In this document: piece by piece, positions 37,101 to 45,045 of the stretch | Layout: every line of letters begins with the position of its first letter | Position numbering within the stretch: the first letter of the stretch is position 1 | Source of the DNA: Xanthomonas sp. | GTDB taxonomy: Bacteria; Pseudomonadota; Gammaproteobacteria; Xanthomonadales; Xanthomonadaceae | DNA length: 64,000 bases | Direction of reading: 5' to 3' | Assembly (NCBI GenBank): GCA_018262705.1 | Contig: JADFDQ010000010.1 | Location: 1-64,000, forward strand | Made by a program: the position numbers and the translations under genes | The notes under the pieces: generated by a model | Seen by the model: only the letters and a program-made list of their open reading frames with translations | Told to the model about the DNA's origin: nothing | The model's database searches: none

Positions 37101-39101
37101 GCCGGCTACAGCCACAAGGGCATGGGCATCACCGCGCGCGGCGCGTGGGAATCGGTCAAGCACCACTTCCGCGCGCTCGGCCGCGACTGCCAGAAGGAAG
37201 ACTTCACCTGCGTCGGCATCGGCGACATGTCCGGCGACGTGTTCGGCAACGGCATGCTGCTGAGCAAGCACACCCGCTTGCTCTGCGCATTCGACCACCG
37301 CCACGTCTTCCTCGACCCGAATCCGGATGCGGCCATTTCGTTCAAGGAGCGCCAGCGTATCTTCGACCTGCCGCGCTCCAGCTGGGCCGACTACGACGCC
37401 AAACTGATCAGCAAGGGCGGTGGCGTGCATGCGCGTTCGCTCAAGTCGATCGACATCACCCCGGAAGTGCGCGCCGCGCTGGGGATCGACGATTCCGTCA
37501 AGCAGCTGACCCCAACCGAGCTGATCCATGCCGCGCTGCGCGCGCCGGTGGATCTGCTCTACAACGGCGGCATCGGCACCTACGTCAAGGCGTCCAGCGA
37601 GAGCAACGCCGACGCCGGCGACCGCGCCAACAACGGCCTGCGCGTCAACGGCGGCGACCTGCGCTGCAAGATCGTCGGCGAAGGCGGCAACCTCGGCATG
37701 ACCCAGCTCGGGCGCATTGAAGCGGCCCAGACCGGCGTCCTGCTCAATACGGACTTCATCGACAACTCGGCCGGCGTGGACACCTCCGACCACGAGGTCA
37801 ACATCAAGATCCTGCTCAACGGCGAAGTGCGCAAGAAGCGGCTGACGGTTCCGGCGCGCAACAAGCTGCTGGCATCGATGACCAACGAAGTCGCCGCGCT
37901 GGTGCTCAAGGACAACTACCGACAAAACCAGGCGCTGACCCTGATGGAGCGGATGAGCAAGAGCCGCCTCGGCTCGAAGATGCACTTCATCCAGTCGCTG
38001 GAATCGCGCGGGCTGCTCGATCGCCAGATCGAGTTCCTGCCGACCGACGCCGAGATTGCCGAACGCAAGCTGCGCGGGCAGGGGCTGACCCGTCCGGAGC
38101 TGGCGGTCGTCCTGTCCTATTCCAAACTGGTGGCGTTTCCCGAATTGCTGGCGTCCGACATTCCGGAAGATCCGTACCTGTCGAAGGAACTGGTCCGCTA
38201 TTTCCCCGGCCCGCTGCAGAAGGACTACGCCAAGGCGATGGAAGGCCACCGCCTGAAGCGCGAAATCATCGCCACGGCGATCACCAATTCAACCATCAAC
38301 CGGATGGGTGCGACCTTCCTGCAGCGCATGCAGGAAGACAGCGGCCGCAGCATCGGCGAGGTGGCGCGCGCCTACACGATCACCCGCGAAACGCTGGATT
38401 CACGCGAGCTGTGGACGCAGATCGAAGCGCTCGACGGCAAGGTGACCGGTTCGGTGCAGGTCGATGCGCTGATGGTGATCTGGGATCTGCAGCGCGGCTT
38501 CACCCGCTGGCTGCTGGCGCGCCCCGGCGCGGTTCCGGCGATCACGACCGCGGTGGAACGCTACCACGACGGCTTCCGCGACATCCGCGCCGGCGAAGGC
38601 ATCCTGCCCGATTCGCAGCGACCGGCCTACGAGTCCATGCGCAAGGAATGGCGTGCCAAGGGCTTGCCGCCGGCATTGGCCGACCAGCTTGCGGCGCTGC
38701 CGTATCTGGAGTCCTGCCCGAACATCATCGAACTGGCGCGCGAGCGCAAGTTGCGGGCGGTCGAAGTGGCCAAGGTCTACTTCCGCCTGTCCGACGCGCT
38801 GCACGCGCCCTGGCTGCGGGCGCAGATCGACGCGCTCGCGGTCGAAGGCCGCTGGCACGCGGTGGCCCGTGGAGTTTTGCGCGACGAACTGTCGGCGCAT
38901 CTGCGCACCCTGACCGCGCAGGTGCTCTCGCTCCCCGGCAAGACGCCCGACGCCAAGGTCGGCGCTTGGCTGGCGCGCGACGATTCCACCCTGCGCTTCA
39001 CGCTGGCGATGCTGGCCGAGCTGGGCGCGCAGAAGACGCTCGACTATCCGACCGTGTCGGTGGCCGTGCAGCGGGTGGCGCAGCTGGCGCAGCGCAGCTG
39101 A
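34161..39101 (+). CDS. NAD-dependent glutamate dehydrogenase, large (about 180 kDa) type
   Basis: This is a catabolic enzyme that converts glutamate and NAD to 2-oxoglutarate, ammonia and NADH. The 1646 residues match the giant L_180 class: a long N-terminal regulatory part with ACT-like segments (about 1-700), the catalytic domain ([24 protein letters not shown], then [12 protein letters not shown] near 870-880), a Rossmann part ([15 protein letters not shown]) and a long C-terminal helical region. The ATG at 34161 has a GGAGG about 15 bases upstream. It stands alone between two terminators. An antisense open frame of over 1300 codons is a composition artefact. Confidence 0.95.
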   Translation: [1646 protein letters not shown]

Positions 39102-39138
39102 TTCAGTCGTTGTGCGTGCAAATCAGGTGATGAGCAAT

Positions 39139-39156
39139 GGCCCGGAATTCCGGGCC
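39139..39156. terminator. Bidirectional terminator
   Basis: GGCCCGGAATTCCGGGCC is an 18-nt perfect palindrome, followed on the plus strand by GTTTGC. It serves glutamate dehydrogenase and the convergent next gene. Confidence 0.6.
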
Positions 39157-39168
39157 GTTTGCTTCAGC

Positions 39169-40170
39169 TCAGTGGGTGGGGGCCGGCTTGGGCTGGAGCT
39201 GCCATTTGCCGCCTTCGAAAACATAGAGCAAGCGGGGGCCAGTGGAGGATCCCTTGCCGTTGTCCCACTGCATGTTGGCGTCCGTGGCGCCGGTGAACTC
39301 GATGCGGTCTGCGCCGACCCAGCGCGGATCAAACGGCGACCATGTCTTGTTTTCGATAACGCTTTCCCGAGTGACGACCCCGGATTCCACCCTGTAGATC
39401 GAAACGGACAGGGGGAGTGCTGCTCCAAATTCGGTATTGAGTGCGAAAAATCTCCGACTGTCCGGTGAAAACTGGATCGGCAGATCAACCGAGCCGAGCT
39501 CGGTCTTCTTTCCGGTGTCCAGATCGATCAGATCGTAGGTCACCTCTTCGCCGTACTGAACAACCCTGACCAGCATCAGATTCAAAGGCTCGTAAACCGC
39601 CACCGGCGCAGGGTCGAAGGCGTAGTCGTCTTCGCCGTCGCCGGAGCCTTCCATGCTCATGTACCGATAGCTGATCACGCTGCCGCTGTTCGCCTTGATC
39701 GACAGATAAACCTTCGCTTCCTTCCCACTCTCGTCCCCGGAGTTCCGGATCGTGGGCGGCTGTGCGGTGTACTGGATGAAGTTCCCGAATTTTTCCATGA
39801 GCACGTTCGTGCATTTTGGAATGGGCGGCCAGACGCCGCTCAAATCCTCTTCTTCCTCAATGCGATGGCAGGGGTTCGAGTCCGAAGGAAATGCCGTTGC
39901 CGCCACTGCCGTCGCGGGCTGCGGCGGCGGCTGGGCCGTCGGCGTGGCCGCCTGCGTCGAAGCGGGCGTCGCAGCCGTCGCCCTATCGCCATCGGCAGAC
40001 TGTTTCGAACAGGCGGTCACGACGACCGTCAGCAACAGGCAGGACAGAATCGAACCTGCCGCCCGCAGCGTCGGGACGCGGTACGTGCTCCGGTGAAGCG
40101 GATGCACCGGCTTCTTGTCGATGCCGGAGAGTTCTGAAGACGCAGTTGCCGAATCGTATTGCGCGCTCAT
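39169..40170 (-). CDS. Putative membrane-anchored protein of unknown function
   Basis: The product has 333 residues. After an unusual 40-residue hydrophilic N-terminus comes a hydrophobic stretch ending in LLLTVVVTAC, which reads like a lipobox, then an Ala/Thr/Pro linker and a globular part of mostly beta character (YLSIKANSGSVISYRY, YDLIDLDTGKKTELG, FSPDSRRFFALNTEFG). The last piece recalls beta-propeller blades. No shorter ATG or GTG puts the lipobox near the start, so it may be a signal anchor rather than a lipoprotein. I do not recognise the family. It diverges from the NAD kinase gene. Confidence 0.6.
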   Translation of the reverse strand: MSAQYDSATASSELSGIDKKPVHPLHRSTYRVPTLRAAGSILSCLLLTVVVTACSKQSADGDRATAATPASTQAATPTAQPPPQPATAVAATAFPSDSNPCHRIEEEEDLSGVWPPIPKCTNVLMEKFGNFIQYTAQPPTIRNSGDESGKEAKVYLSIKANSGSVISYRYMSMEGSGDGEDDYAFDPAPVAVYEPLNLMLVRVVQYGEEVTYDLIDLDTGKKTELGSVDLPIQFSPDSRRFFALNTEFGAALPLSVSIYRVESGVVTRESVIENKTWSPFDPRWVGADRIEFTGATDANMQWDNGKGSSTGPRLLYVFEGGKWQLQPKPAPTH

Positions 40171-40317
40171 GCTTTTCACCTGCGATTGGTCGCCGAAGCG
40201 TGTGGAGGCCCGAGGGTGCCGGGTTGATGGTGTCGCGTGCTGCGACCTTCCTTGAAACGTGGAAACCGCCCCATTCCGGAAATCCCCCGATGCGGCGGCG
40301 CTTGCTATCCTTCGCGC

Positions 40318-41088
40318 ATGTCCGCATCCAAACTTGCCCTGCTGGCCAGCCCCGCCGTTGAGGCGCAAACCGCGCTGTCCGCGCTGGTTGCACGCCACGG
40401 CCAGTGTGCACCGGAAGCGGCCGACGTGCTGGTGGCGCTGGGTGGCGACGGCTTCATGTTGCAGACCTTGCACCGCTACGGGGAGCTGGGCAAGCCGGTC
40501 TACGGGATGAAGTTGGGCACGGTCGGCTTCCTGATGAACCAGTACCTCTTCGATGAGGATCTGCCGGCGCGAATCGCGGTGGCCGAACCGGCCCTGCTGC
40601 ACCCGCTGGAAATGCTCGCGCACACCGAATCCGGCGCCAGCGTCCATTCGTTGGCCTACAACGAGGTGTCGTTGCTCAGACAGACCCGGCAGACCGCCAA
40701 TATCCGCATTGAACTCAACGGCGAAGTGCGGTTGGGCGAGCTGGTCTGCGACGGGGTGATGCTGGCCACGCCTGCCGGCAGCACCGCCTACAACTTCTCG
40801 GCGCACGGACCGATCCTGCCGCTGGGCGCCAACGTGATGGCGCTCACCCCGATCGCCCCGTTCCGGCCGCGGCGCTGGCGCGGCGCCGTGCTCAAATCGG
40901 GCACCGAAGTGCGGTTCAGGATCTTGGAACCGCACAAGCGGCCGGTCAGTGCCACCGCCGATTCCCACGAAGTGCGCGACGTCACTGAGGTGGTGGTGCG
41001 CGAATCGAAAGAGCGCAGCGTCAACCTGCTGTTCGACCCCGAGCACAATCTGGAAGAACGCATCCTGATCGAACAATTCACGGTGTAG
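40318..41088 (+). CDS. nadK: NAD kinase
   Basis: NAD kinase phosphorylates NAD to NADP using ATP. It has 256 residues, at the short end for the family, with GGDGFML (about 42-48), the LGTVGFLMN segment, NEVSLLRQ, and the [18 protein letters not shown] nucleotide site. Start choice: the ATG at 40318 begins the conserved [11 protein letters not shown] strand; there is no Shine-Dalgarno sequence, and a TATCCT hexamer lies six bases upstream, hinting at a leaderless transcript. Confidence 0.93.
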   Translation: MSASKLALLASPAVEAQTALSALVARHGQCAPEAADVLVALGGDGFMLQTLHRYGELGKPVYGMKLGTVGFLMNQYLFDEDLPARIAVAEPALLHPLEMLAHTESGASVHSLAYNEVSLLRQTRQTANIRIELNGEVRLGELVCDGVMLATPAGSTAYNFSAHGPILPLGANVMALTPIAPFRPRRWRGAVLKSGTEVRFRILEPHKRPVSATADSHEVRDVTEVVVRESKERSVNLLFDPEHNLEERILIEQFTV

Positions 41089-41230
41089 GGATGGCCCCGG
41101 CGCTTCGGTAGTCGGCTTGCCGAGCGAGCAAAAAAGGGGGGATTACCCTACGGTGGGCGCTCGGGCTGCGGATTGAACGCACTGTCCGGCCGTCGCGGCA
41201 TTTGCGACGCCGATAGCCGACAATGCCCGC

Positions 41231-42166
41231 ATGCAGGAACCGGTCGCCATCCTCACCGTCGCCATCACCGCGCGCGCGCTGTTCATGATGGAAGACAGCC
41301 ACGCGCTGTTCGAGCGCGAGGGAATTGCGGCCTTCGCCGACTTCCAGCGTCGCCATGAAGACGACGTGCTCACGCCCGGAATTGCATTCCCGCTGGTGCG
41401 CAAACTGCTGGCGCTGAATGCCGGTTCGCCGAAAGAGACGCCGCGGGTTGAAGTGATCCTGCTGTCGCGCAATTCCTCGGACACCGGGCTGCGCGTGTTC
41501 AATTCGATCGAACATTTCCAACTCGACATCCGCCGCGCCACCTTCACCGCGGGCGCGCCGGTGTGGCCCTACATTCGTCCGTTCGGCGCCCAGCTGTTCC
41601 TGTCGGCCAATCCGGAGTCGGTGCGTTCCGCCATCGCGGAAGGCGTGGCTGCGGCGACGATCCTGCCGGAAAAAGCCAGTGAGCCGCGCCAGCCACAACT
41701 CCGCATCGCCTTCGACGGCGACGCGGTGATTTTCAGCGATGAAAGCGAGCGGGTCTCGCGCGAGCAGGGCGTGGAGGCGTTTGGCCGTCACGAACGCGAA
41801 CTGGCGCACAAACCGCTGTCGGGCGGGCCGTTCCGCGGGTTTCTATCGGCCTTGCACGATCTGCAGGCGGCCTTCCCGGCGGGTGAGGATGCGCCGATTC
41901 GAACCGCGCTGGTCACGGCACGTTCGGCGCCGGCGCACGAGCGCGTGATCCGCACCCTGCGCGAATGGGACGTGCGGCTGGACGAGGCGCTGTTCCTCGG
42001 CGGACGCGACAAAGGGCCGTTCCTTGAAGCCTTCGGCGCCGATATTTTCTTCGACGACTCCCCGCACAACATCGATTCCGCGCGCCGTCACGTGGCTGCA
42101 GGGCATGTGCCGCATGGAGTGGCAAATCAGGGGACAGGGGTCGGAGGTCAGGGGTCGGGGGGCTAG
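41231..42166 (+). CDS. 5'-nucleotidase family protein (cytosolic IA-like)
   Basis: The protein has 311 residues and belongs to the family of cytosolic 5'-nucleotidase IA-like proteins, HAD-fold enzymes that dephosphorylate nucleoside monophosphates. Visible landmarks are VEVILLSRNSSDTG, FDGDAVIFSDESE (catalytic aspartates, about 158-170), TARSAP and ADIFFDDSPHNIDSA. The last 15 residues (NQGTGVGGQGSGG and flanks) are encoded by a heptamer tandem repeat and look like a recent extension past the natural end of the protein. Location is cytoplasmic. Confidence 0.85.
   Translation: MQEPVAILTVAITARALFMMEDSHALFEREGIAAFADFQRRHEDDVLTPGIAFPLVRKLLALNAGSPKETPRVEVILLSRNSSDTGLRVFNSIEHFQLDIRRATFTAGAPVWPYIRPFGAQLFLSANPESVRSAIAEGVAAATILPEKASEPRQPQLRIAFDGDAVIFSDESERVSREQGVEAFGRHERELAHKPLSGGPFRGFLSALHDLQAAFPAGEDAPIRTALVTARSAPAHERVIRTLREWDVRLDEALFLGGRDKGPFLEAFGADIFFDDSPHNIDSARRHVAAGHVPHGVANQGTGVGGQGSGG
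42129..42156. repeat. Heptamer tandem repeat (AGGGGTC) inside a 3' coding end
   Basis: Four units (AGGGGAC, AGGGGTC, GGAGGTC, AGGGGTC) run to the end of the nucleotidase gene and encode its Gly/Gln-rich tail. They are similar to the repeats after dnaK and dnaJ. Confidence 0.75.
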
Positions 42167-42176
42167 CGATCGAAGA

Positions 42177-42722
42177 TCAAGATTTCGGCAGGCGCAGGCC
42201 GGTCAGTTTCCAGTTCAGGCCGCTGCGACGAAATTCGAACACCACCTGTTGGCCTTGCGGGGTGTCCACCGTGGCGGTGAACAACGAGGTCGATTCGAAA
42301 TGGGTGCGGGCGTTGCCGAGAGGATCGGCGTTGGGGCCGGCAGCAGCTGCGGCGGCTACAGCTGCAGGCTGTGCGGCGGTGAGGATGTCGCCGCTGAGAA
42401 GTCGGTCGATCGCTTCCGGCGATGCGAGTCGATCAATCAGTTTCGGGCTGATCAGTTCGGTGACTTCGGCGATTTTTTGCGGCGACAGAGTGGGGCCGGT
42501 GCGTTTGAGCATGTCGAGGGCGATGCGTTCCCTGATCTGCGGCGACAGGCTGGCACGCAGCTGATCGAAATCGACGAAGCGCCAGAGTTCGGCGGTGTTG
42601 TCGCTGGCGACGGTCTGGCGCAGGCCGTTCATCGCAAGCCAAGGGCCGGCGGCGACGTAGGCAAGCAGCGCGAGGAGGACCACGACCGGCAGCGCCAGCA
42701 GCCATTTCAACCTTCTTTTCAT
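42177..42722 (-). CDS. DUF2939 family protein
   Basis: This 181-residue protein has an N-terminal membrane helix (KWLLALPVVVLLALLAYVAAG) and then the DUF2939 core (AMNGLRQTVASDNTAELWRFVDFDQLRASL, IRERIALDML). The C-terminal part is a small beta unit. It is likely anchored in the inner membrane and facing the periplasm. Function unknown. It lies downstream of the probable DUF4785 gene on the same strand, behind a terminator. Confidence 0.8.
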   Translation of the reverse strand: MKRRLKWLLALPVVVLLALLAYVAAGPWLAMNGLRQTVASDNTAELWRFVDFDQLRASLSPQIRERIALDMLKRTGPTLSPQKIAEVTELISPKLIDRLASPEAIDRLLSGDILTAAQPAAVAAAAAAGPNADPLGNARTHFESTSLFTATVDTPQGQQVVFEFRRSGLNWKLTGLRLPKS

Positions 42723-42763
42723 TCAGAACTCCGAAAACCTGCGCTACAGAGTGCGCAAACGAC

Positions 42764-42787
42764 GACGGCCGGGCAAGCCCGGCCGTC
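42764..42787 (-). terminator. Intrinsic terminator after the probable DUF4785 gene
   Basis: A 10-bp stem (GACGGCCGGG / CCCGGCCGTC) with a 4-base loop is followed on the minus strand by GTCGTTTGC. It should end the upstream lipase operon and precede the DUF2939 gene. Confidence 0.6.
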
Positions 42788-42806
42788 GCAGCAAACGCAA
42801 CGTCGG

Positions 42807-43988
42807 TCAGAAACGCGCGGCGCGCGCGCGCGATTCCAGCGGTGCCATCCGGGCCTGATCGTTCAGTTCCAGCTGCCGCAACTCGTACGGCGCGCCGTAG
42901 CCGGCCGGCAGGTGCGCACGCTGGAACTGCAGCACCAGCGCGCCGTTGCCGGCGTTCATCCACGCCGCAGAATGCGCTTCCGAGACCGGGCGCAGGCTGC
43001 CGTCGGGTGCCGTGGCATAGAGCGTGCCGCGCGCTTCGTAGCGGCCGGGCGATGCCGCTTGCACCGGCAGACTGACGTTCAGACGGCTGGAATCCAGCGC
43101 GAAGTTGCCGGCAAAACGGGCGGTCGGCTGGGCAACGGCAAAGGCGGTTCGGGCATCGCGCGGAACACCGTCGACGATCGAAAATACCTGCAGTTCCCAC
43201 AGCCCGCTGCCCTGCTTGACCTGGGTCGGAAGCTTGAACACGGCTTCCTGACCGCCGCCGGCCACCGCACGGATCGAGACCGGCTGGCTGCTGCCGTCGG
43301 GTGCGACCAGCAGTGCACTGGCACGCATCGCGCTGGCGCGTCCGGCGCTGGTGGCGGAAACGTTCACCCGCATCTGCTCGCCGGCGAGCGCGTGACTGCG
43401 GTCGGGGCGAGCGAACATGACGAGGTTGCTGTTGGGTTCGAACACGTGGACGACGTACTGGCCGCGCGCGTTTTGCGCACGCAGCGTGGCCGGGCCGGCA
43501 CCGCTGCCGGCACCCAGGCGCAGCACTTGCGTGCCCGCGCTGGCGTCCATGCCTGCCGCACGCAGCGATTCGGCATCGGCGCTGCGGGCGACGCTGACCT
43601 TGCGTCCCCGCGCGGTCACGGTGAAGTCTTCCGCACGCAGCGCTGCCGCACCGCGGGCCGGGCTGACGCGTACCAGCGCGTTGGCCGAAGACATCGGCAA
43701 CGCCACGCCGCGCTGCAGTTCGGTGCCTTGCACGGTCAGCCAGTATTCGCGGCTCTCGGCCATGTAGGGCGCGGGCTGCGTCAGTCCGAGCGATGGATCG
43801 AGCTTCCACGAAAACGACACCGGAGCGCGTTCGATGGCGCCGCGCGGAGCCGGTAGCGAAGAAACCAGACGGGACGGCACCTGATCGCCATTGCCGGCGG
43901 GCAGCAGCGGCTGGGCGGCGAACGCCGCCGACATCATCAGGCTGGAAAGTGCGGCCAGCGCCGCGGCATGCAGTTTGGAAATGCGCAT
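42807..43988 (-). CDS. Secreted protein, probably DUF4785 family
   Basis: The product has 393 residues. After a signal peptide (KLHAAALAALSSLMMSAAFA) come mostly beta-rich segments (EYWLTVQGTELQRGVALPM, FTVTARGRKVSV, YVVHVFEPNSNLVMFARPD, ALLVAPDGSSQPVSIRAV), consistent with several immunoglobulin-like domains. I place it tentatively with DUF4785, whose members occur beside lipases and may help or carry them. It lies ten bases after the lipase-like gene on the same strand, so the two form an operon. It could act as a foldase, inhibitor or carrier of that enzyme. Confidence 0.6.
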   Translation of the reverse strand: MRISKLHAAALAALSSLMMSAAFAAQPLLPAGNGDQVPSRLVSSLPAPRGAIERAPVSFSWKLDPSLGLTQPAPYMAESREYWLTVQGTELQRGVALPMSSANALVRVSPARGAAALRAEDFTVTARGRKVSVARSADAESLRAAGMDASAGTQVLRLGAGSGAGPATLRAQNARGQYVVHVFEPNSNLVMFARPDRSHALAGEQMRVNVSATSAGRASAMRASALLVAPDGSSQPVSIRAVAGGGQEAVFKLPTQVKQGSGLWELQVFSIVDGVPRDARTAFAVAQPTARFAGNFALDSSRLNVSLPVQAASPGRYEARGTLYATAPDGSLRPVSEAHSAAWMNAGNGALVLQFQRAHLPAGYGAPYELRQLELNDQARMAPLESRARAARF

Positions 43989-43998
43989 GGTCGTGGCC

Positions 43999-44871
43999 TC
44001 ACTTCATGTCGTTGCGAAGGATGGTGTCGAGCCCGAAACAGGCGCGCCGACTCTGGTTGTGGCTAAGCGGTTCGCTGCCTGCCATCTTCGATTTGTCCTT
44101 GAACCAGAGTGAGCCGGCGGCCTGTTGGCTGGAGCAGTTGAGGAAGCCGTCCGAGCAGGAGTCCAGCCACGCTTGGGTCACTTCGAGGCCAACGTTGAGG
44201 GTGTAGCCGCCGCAGTAGCTGTCGGAGTCCCAGATCGCGGTTTCGACGTCGGTGCCGACCACGCTGCGGAACAACTTCGGCAGCGACGGCCGCCCGGAGG
44301 TGCCGTACAGATAGCTGGAGTTGTAATAGGCCATCCAGCTGACCTGCTGCTGGCGCACGGCGTCGGACTTGTAGCCCAGCAGCCAGCCCAGCGAGGTTTC
44401 GAAGACGTTGCCGTTGATCGTGGCGTCTGCCAGCGGCGTTCCCGCAGAAGAAGGCGCCAGCGCATCCACCCGCACGATCTTGCTGATGATGTTGGGATAG
44501 CGGCTGTCCCAGGTCGGATTCGACATGATCCAGCGGATCACGTTGCCGCCGTTGGAATGGGTGATGACGATCAGCCGGGTGATGTGCTTGGCGTTGATGA
44601 AGTTGGTGAGCTGGGTAGCAAGGCAACCGGATGCGCGGCTGTCCCACATGTACTGCTCGAAGTCGCAGTTGATCACCGTGTAGTTGGCCGGATTGGCCAA
44701 ACCGCCGCGGACGTTGTTGACCATGGTCGGCTGCCAGTAGTCGTTGTAGGCGTCGGTCTGATTTCCGGTGCCGTGCACGAAGGCGACGCCGGTGACGTCG
44801 GCGGCCAGCGCCGGTGCCGCTGCGAACAAGGCGGCGCACGCCAACAGCGCGCCGTACGCGAATTTACGCAT
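43999..44871 (-). CDS. Secreted alpha/beta-hydrolase (lipase/esterase-like)
   Basis: This 290-residue hydrolase has a signal peptide (FAYGALLACAALFAAAPALA). The first strand ends in VAFVHGTGNQ, and the nucleophile elbow is THSNGG rather than GHSxG, still with the serine in place. Six cysteines (INCDFEQ, SGCLATQ, SYCGG, SCSDGFLNC and a late one) suggest disulfides. Substrate unknown; lipase or esterase is the best guess. The ATG at 44871 starts the signal peptide. The next gene downstream, a probable DUF4785 protein, is likely in the same transcript. Confidence 0.8.
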   Translation of the reverse strand: MRKFAYGALLACAALFAAAPALAADVTGVAFVHGTGNQTDAYNDYWQPTMVNNVRGGLANPANYTVINCDFEQYMWDSRASGCLATQLTNFINAKHITRLIVITHSNGGNVIRWIMSNPTWDSRYPNIISKIVRVDALAPSSAGTPLADATINGNVFETSLGWLLGYKSDAVRQQQVSWMAYYNSSYLYGTSGRPSLPKLFRSVVGTDVETAIWDSDSYCGGYTLNVGLEVTQAWLDSCSDGFLNCSSQQAAGSLWFKDKSKMAGSEPLSHNQSRRACFGLDTILRNDMK

Positions 44872-44932
44872 GGAATCCCCCCGGGTTTCTGCGATGCCGC
44901 TGGGTTGCCTGCGGCGGGCAATCGTCACCGTC

Positions 44933-44969
44933 CCACACGGTGTGGTATGGACAGCATACGCATGCGTAT
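44933..44969 (-). promoter_or_regulatory. Candidate lipase promoter with two palindromes
   Basis: CCACAC-G-GTGTGG (44933-44945) and the perfect 14-mer ATACGCATGCGTAT (44956-44969) lie 60-100 bases before the lipase start. On the minus strand ATGACA and TATGCT are spaced by 16 bases, with the 14-mer across the spacer and -10 box. Regulator unknown. Confidence 0.4.
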
Positions 44970-45045
44970 CTGATTGTCATGACGCGCTGCGGCATGAACG
45001 GTTTGGCCGGAGATCAGACCAAGCGTCGCGCGAGGCGATCGCGTT

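Noticed and set aside
34170-38249. Antisense open frame of 1359 codons opposite the glutamate dehydrogenase gene
   Set aside because: The plus strand encodes a clear, full-length family member. The antisense frame is rich in Arg, His, Val and Gln as expected for the shadow of a GC-rich gene, and it has no domain or ribosome site.
39873-39883. GGTTCGAGTCC, which looks like a tRNA T-loop
   Set aside because: No acceptor, D or anticodon stems surround it. It lies inside the coding region of the putative membrane-anchored protein.
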